From assembly GCA_031267055.1 (NCBI GenBank), contig JAIRZV010000052.1:1-9374 (forward strand): 9,374 nucleotides of DNA. Reading direction: 5' to 3'. Below are positions 5,596 to 9,374 of this stretch, one piece after another. The DNA is from Candidatus Margulisiibacteriota bacterium. GTDB lineage: Bacteria > Margulisbacteria > Termititenacia > Termititenacales > Termititenacaceae. The number at the start of each line of letters is the position of its first letter. The stretch's first letter is position 1. A program made the position numbers and the translations under genes. A model generated the notes under the pieces. It saw only the letters and a program-made list of their open reading frames with translations. It had not been told where the DNA came from and made no database searches.

Positions 5596-5623
5596 AGTAT
5601 AGCATGGGGTCAAAAAAACTCAA
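5596..5623 (-). promoter_or_regulatory. Promoter of the DUF3800-associated RNA
   Basis: On the minus strand, -35 TTGAGT (5623-5618), a 16-bp spacer, and -10 TATACT (5601-5596) with a TGC extension directly before it. The start would be near 5590. Two copies of GCATGGGG (5602-5609 and 5630-5637 on the plus strand) bracket the -35 and may be a regulator site. Confidence 0.68.
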
Positions 5624-5713
5624 GGGCATGCATGGGGGTTATTGTCTGTCGGCACTTGGTCGCGTCGAGAAGACCTTTAGTTAAGATTTCATGTATTTTT
5701 AGTTAAAAATCTA

Positions 5714-5743
5714 TTGACATGGTATGCTGAAAGATGCTAACTT
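5714..5743 (+). promoter_or_regulatory. Promoter of the outer-membrane protein gene
   Basis: Perfect -35 TTGACA (5714-5719), an 18-bp spacer, and -10 TAACTT (5738-5743) with the TGn extension (TGC at 5735-5737). The leader would be about 115 nt. Upstream are two direct copies of TTTAGTTAA (5676-5684 and 5698-5706) spaced 22 bp, about two helical turns. The second lies in the near-palindrome ATTTTTAGTTAAAAAT (5695-5710), which could be an operator or an UP element. Confidence 0.6.
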
Positions 5744-5864
5744 CTCTCCAATATAGTTAGAGCGTAGCTTGGTCAGGGCTAACGACATTGCAAAGGTGGT
5801 GATGCGCGCACAAAATCCACGGTTATGTTCAAGTTTTCAAAAAAATATACAGGAGGTATTTGTG

Positions 5865-7085
5865 ATGAAGAAAGTTTTAATCGCGATGACAGTTTTAGCG
5901 GCTTTCGGTCTGGCCACAGTGCTGGACGGCGTGCCGGGCTTGGGTCTGGGTGAAAACCCGGCGGCTCCGGCTGTGTGGAAAAATCAAAAGAGAGTTGACG
6001 CGGGGTTTAATCTGCTGGGCAAAACCGCGGATGCTTCCGGCTGGAAGTCAACACCCGATCAGGATAAATTCGCGTATGACGACACCGGTCTGAGCGGTCT
6101 GTGGTTTTCTTACACAGATGTTCTTGCAGATTACTGGTACACAGTCGGCCTGAGCACTGGCGTAGGCGCTCTTGAAGAGAAAGATTCCACCACGAAGCAT
6201 CTAGTAGGCGGTGTGCAAACAAATAAGGTTACAGATGTTTACAGCGCGACAGGCTACGCTCTCAATCTGTCCGTGGCCAGAGATTTCAATCTCTCGACTA
6301 TCGGCGGATTCACCGGCGGCGTAAATCTGGGTATTAACTCTCCGGCCAGTAACTCACTACGTACTGTCAAGGACGCTATTACCGGCGTTAAAACGGTTAC
6401 AGAATCGTCTGCCAAGTACGATACCTATCTGACGCTGGGTCTCGGTGTAGTTAAGGCCATCGATGCCAAGCAGACTGTAGCGATCGGACAGACTCTCGGT
6501 TTAGAGCGCAAACTTGTCTATGGTGATTCCAATGTAACTGCCACTCTTGGTAGCAACAAGGCCAAAGCCAAGGCCAAGGGCGGTAATGGCAATAATGACT
6601 TCATTCCTGCTGAGACAGCTTTGGGCTACATTTACAAAGTAAATGACGCGCTGGAAGTCGCCGGCACTTATGTTTACAACTGGGGCGGCAAGATTGATTA
6701 TCAGGCTTTTGACACCAAAGGCAATGATGTCGGTGACGCGGTGGAATCAAATCTGCAAGCCTATCACGGCTTTGGTTTGGCCGCTGATTATACTTACAGC
6801 GAATTTCAAGCGCAGGGTTACATTAACTGGGCCAAAGGCAGCAACGTTGTGAAAAACGAGGATGGCGATTATGTAAGAGCAGTGGGCAGCAATACTACTT
6901 TGGACGACGATGACAAACGTATCCAGGGCAATGACAACACCACTCTGGGTATCATTTTGCTGTGGACTCCGAGCTTTGCTAATGTCGGCACGATCGGCGT
7001 AGGTATCGAGAACAACAAAGACGTTTATAACGTTGATACGACCGACTCGACGACTACGGCTCTGTTCTATACGTATCTGTTCTAA
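5865..7085 (+). CDS. Outer-membrane beta-barrel protein (porin-like), secreted
   Basis: The product is 406 residues. I start it at ATG 5865, which follows AGGAGG (5851-5856) by 8 nt and gives a clean signal peptide (MKKVLIAMTVLAAFGLATV); longer in-frame starts would bury it. GTG 5862 is an alternative. The mature part is rich in glycine and in alternating aromatic/aliphatic strands (TYLTLGLGVVKAI, ALEVAGTYVYNWGG, YHGFGLAADYTYS) and ends in LFYTYLF. A terminal phenylalanine in a final strand is the usual barrel-assembly signal read by the BAM complex. Residues 232-244 form a Lys-Ala/Gly-Asn loop encoded by short GCCAAG repeats, and a TLDDDDKR acidic loop occurs later; both look like exposed, variable loops. 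I cannot assign a specific family or substrate. Its strong promoter, ribosome binding site and terminator suggest an abundant single-gene product. Confidence 0.85.
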   Translation: MKKVLIAMTVLAAFGLATVLDGVPGLGLGENPAAPAVWKNQKRVDAGFNLLGKTADASGWKSTPDQDKFAYDDTGLSGLWFSYTDVLADYWYTVGLSTGVGALEEKDSTTKHLVGGVQTNKVTDVYSATGYALNLSVARDFNLSTIGGFTGGVNLGINSPASNSLRTVKDAITGVKTVTESSAKYDTYLTLGLGVVKAIDAKQTVAIGQTLGLERKLVYGDSNVTATLGSNKAKAKAKGGNGNNDFIPAETALGYIYKVNDALEVAGTYVYNWGGKIDYQAFDTKGNDVGDAVESNLQAYHGFGLAADYTYSEFQAQGYINWAKGSNVVKNEDGDYVRAVGSNTTLDDDDKRIQGNDNTTLGIILLWTPSFANVGTIGVGIENNKDVYNVDTTDSTTTALFYTYLF

Positions 7086-7119
7086 AATCTGACAGTAAAT
7101 AAAATACTGTTTGGAAATT

Positions 7120-7151
7120 TCAGCCCCGTGTAAAAACGGGGCTGATTTTTT
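7120..7151 (+). terminator. Strong intrinsic terminator of the outer-membrane protein gene
   Basis: A perfect 10-bp stem TCAGCCCCGT (7120-7129) / ACGGGGCTGA (7136-7145), a 6-nt loop, then six Ts (7146-7151). It lies 35 nt past the stop codon. Confidence 0.95.
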
Positions 7152-7169
7152 GGTATAGTGCTCTTCCCT

Positions 7170-7197
7170 CAATCCCCTTCCGCCCAAATTCAATCCC
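7170..7197 (+). repeat. Left inverted arm of the palindromic element
   Basis: Begins CAATCCCCTTCCGCCC and continues AAATTCAATCCC; it is matched by the reverse complement of 7465-7492 with two adjacent mismatches. Confidence 0.85.
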
Positions 7198-7464
7198 TCC
7201 GGCGCTAGACGCGCCACCTCCCTTTGACAAGGGAGGCGCAGAGTAACACGGCTGTCGCCTTTTGACAGAGAGATAACGACTGCCAACCATGTCACGGCAA
7301 CTATCTTTGTATTTTGTATAAAGTAATAGGACTCCCACTTGTTAAATGGATAACGGCGCGCCAGTCACATGCAAGTGAACACTCTCTATGCACGCTAACT
7401 CTCTCCGACAAAGAGAATGCAGGACATCTGTCGTCCCCCTTGGGATACCGCCGCTAGGCGGAGG

Positions 7465-7492
7465 GGGATTGAATTTGGGCGGAGAGGGATTG
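7465..7492 (-). repeat. Right inverted arm of the palindromic element
   Basis: On the minus strand it begins CAATCCCTCTCCGCCC and continues AAATTCAATCCC. Its outermost bases also form the start of the -35 box of the DUF559 promoter. Confidence 0.85.
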
Positions 7493-7517
7493 CCGCAAAG
7501 CGGCATCGGGATATAAT
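7490..7517 (+). promoter_or_regulatory. Promoter of the DUF559 gene, partly inside the repeat element
   Basis: -35 TTGCCG (7490-7495), a 16-bp spacer, and a perfect -10 TATAAT (7512-7517). The spacer holds most of the hairpin TGCCGC-aaa-GCGGCA. Transcription would start near 7524, which is the GTG start codon itself. Confidence 0.65.
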
Positions 7518-7523
7518 AGCCAA

Positions 7524-7895
7524 GTGTTACACCGCAAACACAATAAAAAACTGACACCCATCGCCAAAACTCTGCGCAAGAACATGACGCCGCAAGAACG
7601 GCATCTTTGGTATGATTTTTTGCATAATTACAAAATTAGAATTTTACATCAAAAAGTCATTGACCGTTTTGTCGTAGATTTTTATTGCCGGCAAGCAAAT
7701 TTAGTTATTGAAATTGACGGTGGGCAGCATTTTCGAGAAAGTGAAATTAGCAAAGATAAAGAACGCACCAAAATTCTTAACAGTTATGGTTTAAAAGTTA
7801 TCCGTTTTACCAACAGCGAAATTGACAAAAATTTTGAGGCTGTCTGCGCCACAATAGACAGGACGATACAAAAATACTTATGCACGACAGAATAA
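7524..7895 (+). CDS. DUF559 domain protein, Vsr-like PD-(D/E)xK endonuclease family
   Basis: The product is 123 residues, full length for a stand-alone DUF559 protein. The family pattern is complete: the N-terminal LRKNMTPQERHLWYDFL helix (Glu25), HQKVIDRFVVDFYC (Asp52), LVIEIDGGQH (Glu63, Asp65, His69), then KDKERTKILNSYGLKVIRF and the C-terminal NSEIDKNFEAV segment. The fold is related to very-short-patch repair endonucleases, with D52 and E63-x-D65 as the likely metal site; the cellular role of DUF559 proteins is not settled. I use GTG 7524, in frame and at the predicted transcription start, so the mRNA may be leaderless; ATG 7584 is an alternative but would remove the conserved LRKN start. 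The gene is AT-rich compared with rsmA, abuts the palindromic element, and converges on rsmA with a 20-bp gap and no obvious terminator. Confidence 0.88.
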   Translation: MLHRKHNKKLTPIAKTLRKNMTPQERHLWYDFLHNYKIRILHQKVIDRFVVDFYCRQANLVIEIDGGQHFRESEISKDKERTKILNSYGLKVIRFTNSEIDKNFEAVCATIDRTIQKYLCTTE

Positions 7896-7915
7896 CCATC
7901 CCGCGTTACAACAAT

Positions 7916-8731
7916 CTAGGACGCAAAATCCACATCGGCCAGACGGACAAATTCTTCGATGCTCAAAGTTTCGCCGCGGCGGTTGAGATCCAAGCCGGTT
8001 TCGCGCTCGAGTTTTTCCAGCATGGCCGCCGTGTAATGCGTGTACGGCGATTGTTTCAAAGTATTGCGCAAGGTCTTGCGCCGTCCCCAAAAAGCGCCGC
8101 GCACAATATTAAAAAATCTTTTTTCGGAAAGCGGCTGATATTTCAACTCCGGACGCACGTCCAGCCGGATCAAGGCGCTGTCCACTTGCGGCCGGGGACG
8201 AAAACATTCCGGCGACACAATGCAGATCAGCCGCGCGTCAGCATAATAACGCAAAAAAACCGTCAGCGACCCGTAAGCGCTATTGCGCGGCTCGGAGCAG
8301 ATCCGCTCCGCGACTTCTTTTTGCACCATGAGAACTATTACGGAGAGCCGCGCGCGATACTCCAGCAATTTCTCCAGTATCGGCGTCGTGATATAGTAGG
8401 GAATATTCGCGATAACTTTGAGCCGGCCGCGCGCGCCACGAAAAATATTTTCCGCTTCCTGCAAAAAATCGCCGCAAATCACGTGGACATTGGGATAAAT
8501 CGCCACACGCGGCACGTATTCCGCATACAACTCGCGGTCTATCTCGACGGAGATCACCTGCCCGGCACGCGCGGCAAGCGCTTCGGTCAGGATGCCTGTA
8601 CCCATGCCGATCTCCAAAACCGTGTCTTCAGGGGAAACTTCCGCGGCGGAAATTATTTCCGGCAAAATATTTTCCGCGACCAAAAAATTTTGGCCGAAAC
8701 GTTTTTTGGCCCGCGGTAATTTAGCGGCCAC
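7916..8731 (-). CDS. rsmA: 16S rRNA dimethyladenosine transferase RsmA (KsgA)
   Basis: The 271-residue product, normal length, uses S-adenosylmethionine to dimethylate two adjacent adenosines (A1518 and A1519 in E. coli numbering) in the 3' terminal hairpin of 16S rRNA, a late step of small-subunit maturation. Seen in the sequence: KRFGQNFL at the N-terminus, SAM motif I LEIGMGTG (39-46), acidic motif II around VEIDRE, and the N6-adenine motif NIPYY (109-113). PRPQVDSALI and the basic helical C-terminal domain with RRKTLRNTL follow. I chose GTG 8731 because there is no ATG in frame near the family N-terminus and it overlaps the end of pdxA by 11 bp, consistent with translational coupling. The longer open frame up to 8881 is only the shadow of pdxA. 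Confidence 0.95.
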   Translation of the reverse strand: MAAKLPRAKKRFGQNFLVAENILPEIISAAEVSPEDTVLEIGMGTGILTEALAARAGQVISVEIDRELYAEYVPRVAIYPNVHVICGDFLQEAENIFRGARGRLKVIANIPYYITTPILEKLLEYRARLSVIVLMVQKEVAERICSEPRNSAYGSLTVFLRYYADARLICIVSPECFRPRPQVDSALIRLDVRPELKYQPLSEKRFFNIVRGAFWGRRKTLRNTLKQSPYTHYTAAMLEKLERETGLDLNRRGETLSIEEFVRLADVDFAS

Positions 8732-9374
8732 GATTTTTGACCATAAGTCTGGCCAATCTGATTGCCGCGGCCAGCGAGCCAGTGTCGGCCACGCCGCGGC
8801 CAACAATATCGTAAGCCGTGCCGTGATCGACCGAAGCGCGAATGATCGGCAAACCGGCGGTAATATTGACCGCGCGGTCAAAAGCCAGCATTTTGAGCGG
8901 TATCAAACCCTGATCATGATACTGCGCGATCACTAAATCGTATTTGCGCCGCTGTACAAAAAGCGTGTCAGCCGGCAGTGGTCCCTGCATATTTATTTTG
9001 CGCGCTTGAAATTCCCTGACCACCGGCGCAATAATTTTTTGCTCTTCGCGGCCAAAAATTCCATTCTCGCCGGCGTGGGGATTCAGCCCGCAAACAGCGA
9101 CGCGCGGCCGCGGCACGCCGAGCAGGTGTATTGTCTCAATGCCGAGCTCCAGCGTGTCTCGTAATTTTCTCTTGGTCAGCAGTTTCGGCACCTGACGCAG
9201 GCTTTTGTGTATGGTCGTCAGCATCACGCACAAATCCGGCGTATAAAAAAACATACCGTATTTTTTTGTTCCGGTCAGTTTGGCCAAAATCTCCGTCTGG
9301 CCGTCATAACGATAGCCGGCCAAATGCAAAGCTTCTTTATTCAAAGGCGCGGTCACGATGGCGTCGAGGTGTCC
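8721..9374 (-). CDS. pdxA: 4-hydroxythreonine-4-phosphate dehydrogenase PdxA (5' end outside window)
   Basis: The visible 217 residues are the C-terminal two thirds of a protein usually about 320-340 long; the frame is open to the window edge (GHLDAIVTAPLNKEAL). PdxA oxidises 4-phosphohydroxy-L-threonine with NAD(P) in the DXP-dependent pyridoxal phosphate pathway. The three metal-binding histidines are in place: TTIHKSL, CGLNPHAGENG and YHDQG. Also seen are GPLPADTLF, VNITAGLPIIRASVDHGTA and the closing GRGVADTGSL. The substrate-contacting segment usually written GHTE reads GQTE, so the His is a Gln here; this may be natural family variation. The gene overlaps rsmA, the same order as in the E. 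coli surA-pdxA-ksgA cluster. Confidence 0.95.
   Translation of the reverse strand, partial: GHLDAIVTAPLNKEALHLAGYRYDGQTEILAKLTGTKKYGMFFYTPDLCVMLTTIHKSLRQVPKLLTKRKLRDTLELGIETIHLLGVPRPRVAVCGLNPHAGENGIFGREEQKIIAPVVREFQARKINMQGPLPADTLFVQRRKYDLVIAQYHDQGLIPLKMLAFDRAVNITAGLPIIRASVDHGTAYDIVGRGVADTGSLAAAIRLARLMVKNRGR

Larger units (their letters stand above)
7170..7505. mobile_element. Palindromic repeat element (about 330 bp) adjoining the DUF559 gene
   Basis: The outer arms 7170-7197 and 7465-7492 are inverted copies, identical at 26 of 28 positions. Continuing inward are related GCTAG-centred hairpins: GGCGC-tagac-GCGCC at 7201-7215 on the left and CCGCC-gcta-GGCGG at 7448-7461 on the right. A perfect hairpin CCTCCCTT-tgac-AAGGGAGG (7217-7236) and smaller ones such as CTGTC/GACAG (7252-7268) fill the interior. 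A final hairpin TGCCGC-aaa-GCGGCA (7491-7505) joins the right edge to the gene. The interior 7237-7430 has no credible gene. The pattern suggests a REP/BIME- or MITE-like mobile repeat family rather than a simple terminator. Other copies in the genome are an inference. Confidence 0.65.

Noticed and set aside
5769..5864. TTG 5769 or ATG 5802 as the start of the outer-membrane protein
   Set aside because: Both would place 21 to 32 residues before a clean signal peptide. ATG 5865 has AGGAGG at the right distance.
7237..7430. Weakly repeated GACAA-GAG-GCAG segments inside the palindromic element
   Set aside because: The best pair agrees at only about 10 of 16 positions, too little to call a repeat by eye.
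7120..7557. Minus-strand open frames across the palindromic element (Pro/Gly-rich peptides)
   Set aside because: They are translations of the inverted arms and hairpins, have no ribosome binding site, and one overlaps the porin terminator.
7880..8719. Plus-strand open frame opposite rsmA
   Set aside because: Antisense shadow of rsmA, with Arg/His/Gln-rich composition typical of reverse-frame artefacts.

Overview
The window comes from a diderm (Gram-negative-type) bacterium. It carries LPS-export genes (an lptB ATPase followed by an LptF/LptG permease), a secreted outer-membrane beta-barrel protein, and the pdxA-rsmA pair in the order familiar from proteobacteria. Gene order and protein divergence suggest a poorly sampled lineage rather than a model phylum, but the sequence does not fix the taxon. 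Housekeeping genes are moderately GC-rich. The DUF3800 and DUF559 genes are visibly AT-rich, as expected of acquired accessory genes.

Layout: (1) 1-366, the 3' end of a beta-rich, probably exported protein. (2) 369-617, a non-coding MITE-like element with about 30-bp inverted ends and a probable AATAGTT target duplication, inserted directly at that gene's stop codon. (3) 618-822, a promoter with exact sigma54-type spacing, a leader hairpin, a strong Shine-Dalgarno sequence and a 32-codon gene. (4) 819-2476 (minus), a two-gene operon of a small 15-residue-repeat membrane-anchored protein and a CofG-like radical SAM protein with a very basic tail. (5) 2545-2902 (minus), rpsO with its own promoter and terminator. 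(6) 2925-4764 (minus), lptB and an LptF/LptG permease. (7) 4817-5623 (minus), a promoter, a roughly 115-nt structured RNA ending in an intrinsic terminator, and a DUF3800 gene. (8) 5714-7151 (plus), a promoter, a beta-barrel outer-membrane protein and a strong terminator. (9) 7170-7895, a palindromic repeat element whose right edge supplies a promoter for a DUF559 (Vsr-like) nuclease gene. (10) 7916-9374 (minus), rsmA and a 5'-truncated pdxA, overlapping by 11 bp.

The most interesting parts are the accessory inserts. The RNA-terminator-DUF3800 cassette has the architecture of an RNA/protein pair, comparable in layout to type III toxin-antitoxin loci. It fits the known but unexplained association of structured RNA motifs with DUF3800 genes. 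The palindromic element joined to the DUF559 gene looks like a repeat/nuclease mobile unit. The MITE and the promoter plus micro-ORF beside it are a third accessory feature. No tRNA, rRNA, CRISPR array or transposase gene was seen.
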